Below, piece by piece: positions 1 through 7,008 of a stretch of 11,719 bases of DNA (positions within the stretch are counted from its first letter, which is position 1; each line of letters opens with the position of its first letter). This DNA comes from an uncultured Bacillota bacterium (GTDB taxonomy: Bacteria; Bacillota; UBA994; UBA5500), in assembly GCA_937874815.1 (NCBI GenBank), contig CALNBW010000215.1:1-11719 (forward strand), in the 5' to 3' direction. A program made the position numbers and the translations under genes. The notes below the pieces were generated by a model. The model was not told the origin of the DNA, did not search any database, and was given only the letters and a program-made list of their open reading frames with translations.

Positions 1-1917
1 TGGCTTAATGGCCAGCCCTTGGGTAAACATGAAGGCTATTTTACGTCAATGCGTTGGGAGTTACGGCCAGAGCAATTGCGGCCAGAACAGAACGTCTTGG
101 CCCTACAAGTTGACTGCCCACCATCTGGTTTGTCTTGGCGCGATATCATCATCGGTATCTATGGCGAATGGGACTGTAAACCCCCACAAGTGAACCCGGG
201 AGGGATCTGGGGCGAAGTCACTTTGCTAGAAACGTTTCGCGGCTATCTGCAAGACTTACAACTTGAGGCGCGGTTAACAGCGTGGAACTCGGCCCAAATT
301 AGGTTACAAGCTGATTTCATATGGCGCTCAGTAGCGAGCCAGGTTAAGGCTACAGTCAAGATAGCGCCCCGTAATTTTGTGGGCAAAGGGGTGTCGCAGG
401 ATTTCTCTATCGCCGTACAGCCAGGCCTAAACCAACTTGATCTCAAACTGAGCTTACCAGAACCGAAACTCTGGTGGACCTGGGATCAAGGCCAGCCAAA
501 CCTCTACGACGTTGATCTGCAACTGACCGACGAGCAGGGCAGCACAGTGGATGGCTTTGCTACCTATCTGGGAGTGAGGGAGCTAACCTGGAAGAATTGG
601 CAACTATCGCTGAATGGTCGGCGCATGTTCCTAAGAGGGGCAAATTACGGCCCCATAAGTTTTTATCCAGCAACAGTATCGCTGGCTGATCTGCAGCAAG
701 ATATCCGTTTGCTTATGGATGCTAACCTTAATCTGGTGCGGGTTCATAACCATATTGCTCGGCCCGAGTTTTACCAGCTATGCGCTGAAGCGGGGATAGC
801 CATCTGGCAGGACTTTCCTCTCGACAAGAGATATGATCGTAATATTACCGGCTTAGCATTGCATCAGGTTAGGCAAATGGTGGCCACCTTGCGCAGTGAA
901 CCTGCTATTTGCTTTTGGTCTTGCCATAATGAACCCTACGCGCCCCCCCAGCAGCGGCGCGGTGGTGCCACTGGTTTTGGTGCTATGCTCAGTAATACCC
1001 TTAGAAATATTAGGCCGAGCTGGAACAAAGACATTCTGGATCCGCGGCTGCAAGAGGCTATCTTGCAGCTGGATCAGAGCCGACCGGTCATTCCCCACTC
1101 TGGGGTCTTTGGACTACTACGCGGCGGGTCAGCTACGCACCATTACTATGGGTGGAGCACAACTAATTATCGTGCGCTGGCTCTTCTTAGCCGCCTATTT
1201 CCCCGTGTTATTCGTCTGGTGAACGAATATGGGGCTCAATCTTTGCCCTGCGATATAGACTTCTTGGCGAAAGTAGCGGCTGAGGCTGGTGCTTGGCCAG
1301 AAATGGATTGGGATGCCCTAGCGACGAAGTATTTGGCGAATCCACAGCTGCTGCAGAAGCATGTATCACCGCAGCTGTACGATAGCCTAGTTAGCTACGC
1401 AGCTGGTACTCAAAGCTATCAGGCTGAGTTGCTGCAGTTTTATCATGAATTCTTACGCCTGCACAAGTATCGTCCTTGCGGTGGTGCCGTACTATTCCAT
1501 TTTGCTGATGCTTTGCCCCTGATCTCGTACTCGATACTCGATGCTAAACGGCAACCGAAAATTGCCTATCAGGTGACGCGCCGAGCCATGCAACCGGTGC
1601 AGGTAATGATTAACTGGCCTAAACGCTATTTTACGCCGGGTGATAGGTGGACCACCCCGGTGTTCGTAGTGAATGATTCGCCCAGGGCGCTGCCAGCGAT
1701 GGGCTTCACTTGGCAGCTGAAGGATGGCGAGTTAGTTTTAGCGCGGGAGCGGGGAGTGGCGGAGGCGGAAGCCGACGCGGTAACGCGGGCGGGGTCCTTG
1801 GCCCTAGCAATACCCGAAGAAATTGACAGGGCTTGTGATTTAACGCTAGAGCTCCTGCTGACCTTACCCACTAACAAAACAGTAGCTAACGAGTATACCA
1901 TCCATGTTGAACCCTAA
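1..1917 (+). CDS. Glycoside hydrolase family 2, beta-mannosidase-like (5'-truncated by window edge)
   Basis: The reading frame is open from base 1, so the start lies upstream; the TTG at 19 is internal. 638 residues are visible. They begin inside the N-terminal sugar-binding jelly-roll domain (WLNGQPLGKHEGY, the usual GH2 'NG..LG.H.G' motif). An immunoglobulin-like domain follows from about residue 64 (VNPGGIWGEV), then a TIM barrel from about 200 to 510, opened by the motif RRMFLRGANYGP, and a C-terminal beta-rich domain from about 541. The probable acid/base is Glu311 in CHNEP and the probable nucleophile is Glu409 in VNEYGAQS, so the active site looks intact. The motif WQDFP and the SEFG-like nucleophile segment resemble beta-mannosidases more than beta-galactosidases. 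The enzyme would remove a terminal beta-linked sugar, with retention, from mannan- or glycan-derived oligosaccharides. Exo-glucosaminidase or another GH2 activity cannot be excluded. The family call is firm; the substrate is inferred. The next gene lies 60 bp downstream on the same strand. Confidence 0.9.
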   Translation, partial: WLNGQPLGKHEGYFTSMRWELRPEQLRPEQNVLALQVDCPPSGLSWRDIIIGIYGEWDCKPPQVNPGGIWGEVTLLETFRGYLQDLQLEARLTAWNSAQIRLQADFIWRSVASQVKATVKIAPRNFVGKGVSQDFSIAVQPGLNQLDLKLSLPEPKLWWTWDQGQPNLYDVDLQLTDEQGSTVDGFATYLGVRELTWKNWQLSLNGRRMFLRGANYGPISFYPATVSLADLQQDIRLLMDANLNLVRVHNHIARPEFYQLCAEAGIAIWQDFPLDKRYDRNITGLALHQVRQMVATLRSEPAICFWSCHNEPYAPPQQRRGGATGFGAMLSNTLRNIRPSWNKDILDPRLQEAILQLDQSRPVIPHSGVFGLLRGGSATHHYYGWSTTNYRALALLSRLFPRVIRLVNEYGAQSLPCDIDFLAKVAAEAGAWPEMDWDALATKYLANPQLLQKHVSPQLYDSLVSYAAGTQSYQAELLQFYHEFLRLHKYRPCGGAVLFHFADALPLISYSILDAKRQPKIAYQVTRRAMQPVQVMINWPKRYFTPGDRWTTPVFVVNDSPRALPAMGFTWQLKDGELVLARERGVAEAEADAVTRAGSLALAIPEEIDRACDLTLELLLTLPTNKTVANEYTIHVEP

Positions 1918-1977
1918 GAACTGAAGTTACTCGCCCGAAGGCGATAACGATAATTATAAAACAGGAGGTAAACCGAC

Positions 1978-2841
1978 ATGAAAACAAACGTTGATAAATT
2001 AGCAATGGTGAGCGTGCAGGGTGAAATCACCAACCCTAGATTGGCCGGGTATCGCATTACGGCATTTGGTAAGCCAGTAGTTCTGCCAGGGACAGGTGGT
2101 ATCACTTATAACATTCAAGTTGGCGATAGCTGCATGGGCTTACAGGTAGACCACGTGGAGCCAGGTGTCACTATCAAGAATTTCAACGAAGCGGAAAACT
2201 CTGGGCTGAGTATACTGGCGTGTGTAGGCAACCAAGCGCGAGTTGTTAGCGGCGATGCCAAAGGTGCCCTCGGCTATGTTACTGGTACCCATGGTGGCTG
2301 CGAGCACACCATTATCTATTTCGCCCCTGAGGATCTAGAGAAAATGGCCGTTGGAGACAAGATTCTGGTTAAAAGTTTCGGCGCTGGCCTCAAGATTGAA
2401 GATTGCCCGGATGTTACAGTGATGAATTTGGATCCACACCTGCTACAGAAGATGAACGCTAGCGTTACAGCAGACGGCGTCCTAGAAGTTCCAGTTGCTG
2501 TAGAAGTCCCTGCTTATTTGATGGGCTCAGGGATTGGCTCTTCCACCGCTTATCGCGGTGACTACGATATCATGACTGCCGATCCAGTCGCCTATGAGCA
2601 GTTTAACTTAGGTAAATTACGCTTCGGCGATATCGTTGCCTTACGCGATTGCGATACTACTTTTGGCCGCGGCTATTTAAAGGGCGCGGTCACTGTAGGA
2701 GTTGTCGTGCATAGTGATTGCGTGTTGGCGGGCCATGGCCCTGGGGTAGTAACACTCTTTGTCAGCAGCACCGGCAAAATCAACCCGCAAGTGGTAGAGA
2801 AGGCTAACATTGCTGACTACCTAGGCATAGCGCGCAAATAA
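1978..2841 (+). CDS. DUF4438 domain-containing protein
   Basis: This 287-residue soluble protein has no signal peptide or membrane segment. It starts at an ATG preceded by a perfect AGGAGGT with 8-base spacing. Its glycine-rich N-terminal half (PGTGGITYNIQVGDS, then DHVEPGVTIKN), the segment YVTGTHGGCEHTI and the C-terminal GPGVV-TLFVSS region match my recollection of the DUF4438 family of bacteria and archaea, whose structurally studied member is Thermotoga maritima TM1086. No biochemical function is established for the family, and I assign none. The length is normal for the family, so the gene appears complete. It lies 60 bp after the glycosidase and is closed by a strong terminator. It may be co-transcribed with the glycosidase or use a weak promoter in the gap, where an AT-rich GATAAT sits at 1949-1954 without a convincing -35. 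Confidence 0.8.
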   Translation: MKTNVDKLAMVSVQGEITNPRLAGYRITAFGKPVVLPGTGGITYNIQVGDSCMGLQVDHVEPGVTIKNFNEAENSGLSILACVGNQARVVSGDAKGALGYVTGTHGGCEHTIIYFAPEDLEKMAVGDKILVKSFGAGLKIEDCPDVTVMNLDPHLLQKMNASVTADGVLEVPVAVEVPAYLMGSGIGSSTAYRGDYDIMTADPVAYEQFNLGKLRFGDIVALRDCDTTFGRGYLKGAVTVGVVVHSDCVLAGHGPGVVTLFVSSTGKINPQVVEKANIADYLGIARK

Positions 2842-2856
2842 TAGTTTTTTCCTTTA

Positions 2857-2904
2857 GAAAAGCTATCTGCCCAAGCATAAGGGCAGGTAGCTTTTCATTT
2901 TTCT
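2857..2904 (+). terminator. Rho-independent terminator after the DUF4438 gene
   Basis: A 16-bp stem (GAAAAGCTATCTGCCC at 2857-2872 pairing with 2881-2896, with one G-U pair) has an 8-base loop and is followed by a T-rich tail at 2898-2904. It ends the transcript of the glycosidase/DUF4438 region and separates it from the next gene. Confidence 0.9.
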
Positions 2905-3020
2905 CTAAATCTGCCCAGCGTTACCTGTTTCGGCATACTTTTACTCCATAAGTTGAGCCAGCTAGCTGCATGCTAGAACTAAGAACGGCATATAAATAGC
3001 TGCAGGAAAGAGGTGGTAGT

Positions 3021-3860
3021 ATGGTCACCAGCTGCAAGTGGCAGCGCCTGAAAGTGCTTACACCCCGGGGCGACGCTAGCAAGGTGGTCTATCTAATCAG
3101 CCAAGTAGGCCGACAACAATTGGAGCAAGCAGGAAAAACTGTCACTACTACATTTACGACACAAGCTGCTCGCCTGGAGTTCGTAACAATCCAAGAGGCA
3201 TTGCTAGCCCAGCGCCTGCCGCAAGCCGAAGAGCTAGCCGCGCAGTTTGTGCGTTGCGAAGATGAATTGCTGGAGGGAGCTATGCGGCTTAAGCCGCCTT
3301 TTGATCCGGATAACATTATCAAAATGGAACTCGTTATGACTCCCTTTGTGGTCTTTTATTTTACTATCTGGGCGGATAGCACCGAGGGCCCCGTGGTGGC
3401 CATACCAGTGAGTTTGTTTAATGGTCTGGTAGCTCCGAAGCTACTCGAGGTAATGCAGCAATTCCCCTTAACCACAACGGGCATCTCAACAGTAATTTCA
3501 CCCAATATCAGCCTAGAAGAGGCCTTTCAGGCAGCCTCGCTGTTGCTTGAAACTGAGCTGAGCAACCCTGAGACAGGGAGGGCAAGCCTAGTCTGGTGCG
3601 ATATTGCTGACGCCCATGAACAACATCGTCGTACCAATCAGCCGAATAACACATTCAATTGGGAGCGTCTGCAGTGGGAGGAAGCAAAGCGCCAGGTTCT
3701 CGGGCTACAACCTATTGAGTATATAAGCGCGGCCTTATTGTTAGTACCCCATCTACTTTTGACATTGCGGGCACCGGTTCAGGGGGCGATTACTGGTCTA
3801 TTGGACCCGATATTACAGAACATGTATCTAATGGCAGGCACTTCAGTCTCAGAAAAATGA
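3021..3860 (+). CDS. Unrecognised 279-residue protein
   Basis: I do not recognise this family. The ATG at 3021 has an AAAGAGGTGG ribosome site just upstream, and codon use resembles the neighbours, so the gene looks real. There is no signal peptide. Visible features are a polar, Gln/Glu-rich, probably helical region (about residues 25-90); a hydrophobic patch around MTPFVVFYFTIWA (about 105-117) followed by a short acidic turn and another beta-like hydrophobic run (VVAIPVSLF); a Gln/Asn-rich charged stretch (about 198-225); and a hydrophobic segment at about 235-249 (ISAALLLVPHLLLTL) that could be one membrane helix or a buried core helix. No catalytic motif or metal-binding cluster stands out. 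It lies alone between two strong terminators, which suggests a single-gene transcript. The upstream gap (2905-3020) holds AT-rich TATAAA at 2991-2996, but no clear -35 at the right distance. Confidence 0.75.
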   Translation: MVTSCKWQRLKVLTPRGDASKVVYLISQVGRQQLEQAGKTVTTTFTTQAARLEFVTIQEALLAQRLPQAEELAAQFVRCEDELLEGAMRLKPPFDPDNIIKMELVMTPFVVFYFTIWADSTEGPVVAIPVSLFNGLVAPKLLEVMQQFPLTTTGISTVISPNISLEEAFQAASLLLETELSNPETGRASLVWCDIADAHEQHRRTNQPNNTFNWERLQWEEAKRQVLGLQPIEYISAALLLVPHLLLTLRAPVQGAITGLLDPILQNMYLMAGTSVSEK

Positions 3861-3863
3861 TGA

Positions 3864-3894
3864 AGCGAGCTCGGAACCCAGAGCTCGCTTTTTT
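3864..3894 (+). terminator. Rho-independent terminator between convergent genes
   Basis: A perfect 9-bp stem (AGCGAGCTC at 3864-3872 with GAGCTCGCT at 3881-3889) has an 8-base loop and runs into six Ts (3889-3894). It starts 3 bases after the stop of the unrecognised gene. The minus-strand lipoprotein gene ends just to the right, so the same hairpin may also help stop that transcript, although the T run on that side is poor. Confidence 0.88.
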
Positions 3895-3914
3895 ACTGAT
3901 TGGTGGTAACAGCC

Positions 3915-4406
3915 TTAGCTGCCCTTAGGTTGCAGTTTCTTGGCGATGATGCTTATTTCCTCGAAGAGGCCTGTAATAGGTTCGCCCCGACTGATGCGGC
4001 CTGCCAAGTCTCGAATGCGCTTAACTAGATCCGGGTCCGAAGTAACCCATACCTCAGCTAACTCCGGCATCTGGCGTTTAGTGTCAGCGCTAATGCGAGT
4101 CTTAAGGGCATTTTCTTTGTCTGCACTGAGTTTATCGCGCATGTCAACCCCAACCATTGCTACGTTGCCTACAACCAGCGCATAGCTTGTTTTCACTTCA
4201 GGCATGGCGTTGACAATCCTGACCACCCTGTCAGCAGACGTTGCAGGTGTTGTTTGCTGGGGAGCTGGAGCAGGAGCAGGGGTTATTGGGTTAGTAGGCG
4301 TAGGCGTCGGTGTCGGCGTGGGTGTAGGGCGCCGCATTGGCTGACAGCCTGCCAAGCTTGTGACAACGAGCACTAAAGCAATGAGCATGACCAGTCTTTT
4401 TTGCAT
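3915..4406 (-). CDS. YhcN/YlaJ family spore lipoprotein
   Basis: This 163-residue exported lipoprotein has a basic N-terminus and hydrophobic core (residues 1-17), then a lipobox LAGC with the acylated Cys at 21. A Pro/Thr and Pro/Ala linker (about 27-55) containing a PT dipeptide run precedes the conserved domain (about 60-163). That domain has the family pattern: ALVVGNVAMVGVD (about 82-94), then a helix of charged residues, VWVTSDPDLVKRI, and a C-terminal GEPITGLFEEI. Family members in Bacillus (YhcN, YlaJ) are spore-associated lipoproteins whose exact role is still unclear; YlaJ-type proteins have been linked to germination. The ribosome site is AAAGGAGGTGA on the minus strand (about 4416-4426), spaced slightly long from the ATG. 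The gene is divergent from surE across a 123-bp gap. The sporulation assignment comes from family knowledge; I saw no clear sporulation sigma-factor promoter. Confidence 0.88.
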   Translation of the reverse strand: MQKRLVMLIALVLVVTSLAGCQPMRRPTPTPTPTPTPTNPITPAPAPAPQQTTPATSADRVVRIVNAMPEVKTSYALVVGNVAMVGVDMRDKLSADKENALKTRISADTKRQMPELAEVWVTSDPDLVKRIRDLAGRISRGEPITGLFEEISIIAKKLQPKGS

Positions 4407-4493
4407 AGGCCAGCCTCACCTCCTTTAGCATATGTTGCCCCTAGCAAAAGGCGAACATGTTGCCAAAAACGTGCAAGATTGTCGTGCCTAGCG

Positions 4494-4499
4494 TATAAT
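4494..4499 (+). promoter_or_regulatory. Candidate -10 box for surE
   Basis: A perfect TATAAT lies 30 bases before the surE ATG in the divergent gap. The -35 region at 17-base spacing (GTGCAA, 4471-4476) is a poor match, so this would be a weak or activator-dependent sigma-A promoter. The leader would be short, ending in the ribosome site GAGGTGA (4520-4526). Confidence 0.4.
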
Positions 4500-4529
4500 A
4501 GGAGTGATTGTTTTTTGCTGAGGTGAATA

Positions 4530-5315
4530 ATGAACAACTTACGCATTCTAGTTACAAACGATGACGGAATCATGGCACCAGGTTTGCGCAGTTTGGTGAC
4601 CGAGCTGAGCCAAATCGCCGATGTTGTAGTCGCGGCCCCTGACAGAGAGCGCAGTGCAACTGGCCATGCAATCACGATGTTTCAGCCACTCCGAGCCAAA
4701 GATATGGAGGTTCCCGGTGCCCAAGCAGCCTATGCAATCAGCGGCACCCCTGCCGACTGCGTCAAGTTGGCAATAGATGCCCTCTTCCCAGGGCAGATTG
4801 ATCTGATCGTATCAGGGATTAATCGCGGCGCTAACCTAGGCACTGACGTACTCTACTCCGGAACAGTATCAGCCGCTCTGGAAGGCGTTATGCTGGGGCT
4901 ACCGGCAATTGCCTTTTCATTGGCTGAATATATGGATCCTGTCTTTGAGCCAATTGCTAGTCTGGCCAAAGACTTGGTGCAGGCCCTGTGGCAGAAACCA
5001 TGGCCACCGGATACTCTACTGAATGTTAACGTGCCTCAGCTCGAGGTAGCCGCGTTACGCGGCGTAAAAGTCACTACATTAGGCCACTTACGGTATAATA
5101 ACCCGATCCTGACGCGACAAGATCCTTGGGGCGGCACCTATTATTGGTTAGCCGGTCAGGCTCCAGAAGACAATAACGTCGAACCAACTGATGTCTGGGC
5201 AGTGAATAATGGCTATGTTTCTCTGACGCCGATTCACTTTGATCTGACTGACTATCGGTTACTGGATACTATCGCTGGTTGGGATCTGCAGTTACCAAAT
5301 AACAGGGGGAGATAA
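4530..5315 (+). CDS. surE: 5'/3'-nucleotidase SurE
   Basis: SurE is a cytoplasmic, divalent-metal-dependent phosphatase that removes phosphate from nucleoside 5'- and 3'-monophosphates and may also trim short polyphosphate. The 261-residue protein has the family length. The Rossmann-like N-terminal domain carries the diagnostic metal site: Asp11 and Asp12 in TNDDG, Ser42 in RERSATGH and Asn98 in SGINRGANLG. SGTPADCV (71-78) and YSGTVSAALEG are also conserved. All the metal-binding residues are present, so the enzyme should be active. The ATG start has a close GAGGTGA. The stop codon is only 3 bases from the GTG of the next gene, so the two are translated from one message. SurE often sits near stationary-phase or repair genes; nothing in this neighbourhood narrows its role. 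Confidence 0.96.
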   Translation: MNNLRILVTNDDGIMAPGLRSLVTELSQIADVVVAAPDRERSATGHAITMFQPLRAKDMEVPGAQAAYAISGTPADCVKLAIDALFPGQIDLIVSGINRGANLGTDVLYSGTVSAALEGVMLGLPAIAFSLAEYMDPVFEPIASLAKDLVQALWQKPWPPDTLLNVNVPQLEVAALRGVKVTTLGHLRYNNPILTRQDPWGGTYYWLAGQAPEDNNVEPTDVWAVNNGYVSLTPIHFDLTDYRLLDTIAGWDLQLPNNRGR

Positions 5316-5318
5316 ATA

Positions 5319-5522
5319 GTGTCCGTAGAGGTAAAGACGGAGGCCGATACTAAGTTAACGCCACCGGAGCAACTGACTGTTCTTGCCAGCAAACGTATTG
5401 CGGCTCACCCAGAGCTATACAAGATTATTGACATGTGCAATCGTACTTTACGGGATCACGGGGTTGTTTTTGGATTGAGCAAGGCTGGCGAACATATGAC
5501 GGTAACCATCTACGAAGCTTAG
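5319..5522 (+). CDS. YpmA-family small protein (DUF4264)
   Basis: This 67-residue soluble protein starts at GTG 5319, supported by AGGGGGA at 5304-5310 with 8-base spacing. After a polar N-terminal extension of about 20 residues, the segment from about 30 to 67 (ELYKIIDMCNRTLRDHG, then VFGLSK and VTIYEA) matches the pattern I recall for Bacillus YpmA: 'DLY.I.D..N.TLK....FGL......FTIY'. The family is widespread in Bacillota and has no known function. The gene directly follows surE with a 3-base gap and precedes a strong hairpin, so it is the last gene of a two-gene operon. The family call rests on the remembered motif only. Confidence 0.75.
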   Translation: MSVEVKTEADTKLTPPEQLTVLASKRIAAHPELYKIIDMCNRTLRDHGVVFGLSKAGEHMTVTIYEA

Positions 5523-5533
5523 TTTTGTGATGC

Positions 5534-5578
5534 TTTTGGCCCCAGTACACAGGCGTACTGGGGCCAAAAACTATTTTT
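5534..5578 (+). terminator. Perfect 15-bp hairpin terminator, probably bidirectional
   Basis: TTTTGGCCCCAGTAC (5534-5548) is exactly complementary to 5555-5569 with a 6-base loop. On the plus strand a T5 run follows at 5574-5578, five bases after the stem, and overlaps the stop codon of the convergent minus-strand gene. It closes the surE-ypmA transcript and probably the opposite one as well. On the minus strand no T run follows the stem. Confidence 0.82.
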
Positions 5579-5762
5579 AAGGTTGGCGCTTAGTCTTGGC
5601 AGTGGGACGGCCATGGGTCGAGCGTAAGACGGGACGAGGACCTAGGGGATGATGCGCCTGATGGGCTTCCTCAATAATACCTAGTTCATCGGCCATTTCC
5701 AGTTGCCAACGCTCCAGATTAACAAACATCGATTCGCCGCGGCGTGGCGGGTTTTTTTTCAT
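5577..5762 (-). CDS. Small basic protein, possible spore (SASP-like) protein
   Basis: The gene encodes 61 residues. The start is ATG at 5760-5762, because a strong AAAGGAGG lies 7 bases ahead of it; a longer frame from 5813 has no ribosome site. The N-terminal half (RRGESMFVNLERWQLEMADELGI) resembles the opening of alpha/beta-type and SspF-like small acid-soluble spore proteins, which have a basic start, then 'S..LK.ELA.ELG'. The usual second half (GWG...G.MVK.AIE.AE) is absent; instead there is a His/Pro/Arg/Lys-rich tail ending KTKRQP. It could be a short DNA-binding spore protein or a lineage-specific derivative. A sigma-G-like promoter may lie just upstream. Gene reality is fairly sure from the ribosome site and flanking terminator; the spore function is inference. 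Confidence 0.6.
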   Translation of the reverse strand: MKKNPPRRGESMFVNLERWQLEMADELGIIEEAHQAHHPLGPRPVLRSTHGRPTAKTKRQP

Positions 5763-5769
5763 TCCTGCC

Positions 5770-5777
5770 CCTCCTTT
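5770..5777 (-). promoter_or_regulatory. Ribosome binding site that fixes the start of the small basic gene
   Basis: CCTCCTTT on the plus strand reads AAAGGAGG on the minus strand, 7 bases before the ATG at 5762. It argues for the 61-residue protein over a 78-residue version. Confidence 0.8.
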
Positions 5778-5782
5778 GGGGT

Positions 5783-5811
5783 TAGTGTGCCTAAGATTTA
5801 ACGAGGCATTC
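5783..5811 (-). promoter_or_regulatory. Candidate sigma-G-like promoter for the small basic gene
   Basis: Read on the minus strand, GAATG (5807-5811) fits the forespore sigma-G -35 pattern gHATR. After 17 bases, CACACTA (5783-5789) fits CAnnnTA for the -10. Transcription would start almost at the ribosome site, giving a very short leader. The match is short and could be chance. Confidence 0.3.
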
Positions 5812-5812
5812 A

Positions 5813-5840
5813 CAAACTGCAGTCAGTTTGACTTTTTTTT
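5813..5840 (+). terminator. Small hairpin followed by eight Ts
   Basis: CAAACTG (5813-5819) and CAGTTTG (5824-5830) form a 7-bp stem with a 4-base loop, followed by AC and T8 (5833-5840). On the plus strand this has the form of a weak intrinsic terminator, yet no plus-strand gene lies directly upstream. It could catch read-through from surE-ypmA, which would be antisense to the small basic gene, or shield the M42 operon. The right arm overlaps a TTGACT (5828-5833) that resembles a -35 box, but no good -10 follows at 16-18 bases. Confidence 0.35.
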
Positions 5841-5937
5841 GAGATAAAGGCAGGTTACTATCAGCAAATGGCGAAATAGGTAATAGAGCTAAAGTTTCTA
5901 AACTCGCAATCGTTCCTTGGCAGTTTGGAGACAAAGG

Positions 5938-5944
5938 AAGGAGG
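5938..5944 (+). promoter_or_regulatory. Ribosome binding site that fixes the first M42 start
   Basis: AAGGAGG lies 8 bases before TTG 5953 but only 2 bases before TTG 5947, and it is internal to a frame opening at TTG 5917. It therefore supports 5953 as the start, which also aligns the N-terminus with the two downstream paralogues. Confidence 0.7.
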
Positions 5945-5952
5945 ATTTGCAC

Positions 5953-7008
5953 TTGCAGACCAAAGAGTTCTTAAAACAAATGGTCGAGGCAACTGGCGTG
6001 TCCGGTTCAGAGTGCCGAGTGGCCGACTTCATTAGCCGAGTTTATGGCGAAGTTTGCGACGAAGTGCGGAGCGACGTGTTAGGTAATGTGATTGGGTTTA
6101 AGCAGGGCGCGGGGGATACAAAGCGTCCAACCATCATGTTAGCTGGACACATGGACGAAATTGGCCTCATGATTACCAAGATCGATGACAAGGGTTTTCT
6201 CAAGTTTACCCAAGTGGGTGGGGTTGATCAGCGTACACTAGTGGCCCAAGAGGTTGTTGTTCACGGACGAGAGGACTTAATCGGTATCATAGGCCTTAAA
6301 CCACCTCACCTGATGGCACCAGAAGATCGCGGCAAGGCTATCCCAATGCGTGACTTGCAGATTGATTTGGGATTGCCAGCAGAAAAAGTGAGGGAACTGG
6401 TCAGCGTTGGCGACGTAGTGACAGTGAACCGCTCTTTCATGGAACTAGGAAGCGATATTGTTGCCTGCAAGGCCATGGATGATCGGGCGGCAGTAGCTGT
6501 AATTTATGAGTGCCTACAGGAGCTCAAGAAATTGCACCATACGGCCGATATTTACGCAGTGGCCACAACCCAGGAGGAAGTTGGTTTACGCGGAGCTACT
6601 GTCAGCACCTATGGCATTAATCCGGATATCGGTATTGCCCTAGATGTTTGCCATGGAGCGATGCCGGGCGTACCTGAAGAGGATACGGCACCAATGGGTA
6701 AGGGTCCTAGCATTGCTTTCGGAGCTAATATTCATCCGAAAGTCTTTGAACAGCTGACCAAGCTGGCAAAAGAGTACAATATCCCTTATACCCTAGACCC
6801 GACTCCTGCAGGCACTGGCACCGATCTGTGGGCGATGCAAGTAGTACGGGCTGGTATACCAACAGCTCTCCTTTCAATTCCATCGCGCTACATGCACACC
6901 TCGGTCGAGACAGTGAGTATGACTGATGTAAAATTGTCGGGGCGTCTGTTAGCCTACTTCATTGCTAGCATTGACGCCGCCTTTGTGGAGGGATTGCTAT
7001 GCTATTAA
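5953..7008 (+). CDS. M42 family metallo-aminopeptidase, paralogue 1
   Basis: This 351-residue cytoplasmic di-metal exopeptidase is of the TET/FrvX/glutamyl-aminopeptidase type and removes N-terminal residues from peptides left by larger proteases. With the TTG at 5953 as start, the ligands are His66 (in GHMDEIG, with the supporting Asp68), bridging Asp176 (AMDDR), Glu209 next to catalytic Glu208 (TQEEVGLRGA), Asp231 (ALDV) and His315 (YMHTS). All are present. The PDZ-like dimerisation domain typical of the family lies inserted between about residues 70 and 165 (GIIGLKPPHLM). Family members assemble as 12-subunit tetrahedra. Its 3' end overlaps the next gene by 10 bp, so translation is probably coupled. 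Such proteins are often labelled endoglucanase or cellulase in databases, but nothing here is a glycosidase. Substrate preference cannot be read from the sequence. Confidence 0.93.
   Translation: MQTKEFLKQMVEATGVSGSECRVADFISRVYGEVCDEVRSDVLGNVIGFKQGAGDTKRPTIMLAGHMDEIGLMITKIDDKGFLKFTQVGGVDQRTLVAQEVVVHGREDLIGIIGLKPPHLMAPEDRGKAIPMRDLQIDLGLPAEKVRELVSVGDVVTVNRSFMELGSDIVACKAMDDRAAVAVIYECLQELKKLHHTADIYAVATTQEEVGLRGATVSTYGINPDIGIALDVCHGAMPGVPEEDTAPMGKGPSIAFGANIHPKVFEQLTKLAKEYNIPYTLDPTPAGTGTDLWAMQVVRAGIPTALLSIPSRYMHTSVETVSMTDVKLSGRLLAYFIASIDAAFVEGLLCY

Noticed and set aside
19..1917. TTG at 19 as the start of the glycosidase
   Set aside because: The frame is open to base 1 and the residues before it (WLNGQP) are part of the conserved GH2 sugar-binding domain, so the gene is cut by the window edge.
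4276..4333. Short tandem repeat as a possible CRISPR or mobile repeat
   Set aside because: It is the degenerate coding sequence of the Pro-Thr/Pro-Ala linker of the lipoprotein.
4373..4675. Open frame on the minus strand across the lipoprotein and surE starts
   Set aside because: It overlaps two well-supported genes, including the conserved SurE metal-binding segment, and has no recognisable motif.
5763..5813. 78-residue version of the small basic protein from ATG 5813
   Set aside because: The strong ribosome site lies after that ATG, directly ahead of the one at 5762.
5917..5952. Longer version of the first M42 protein from TTG 5917
   Set aside because: The ribosome site AAGGAGG lies inside that extension, and the added residues have no counterpart in the two paralogues.
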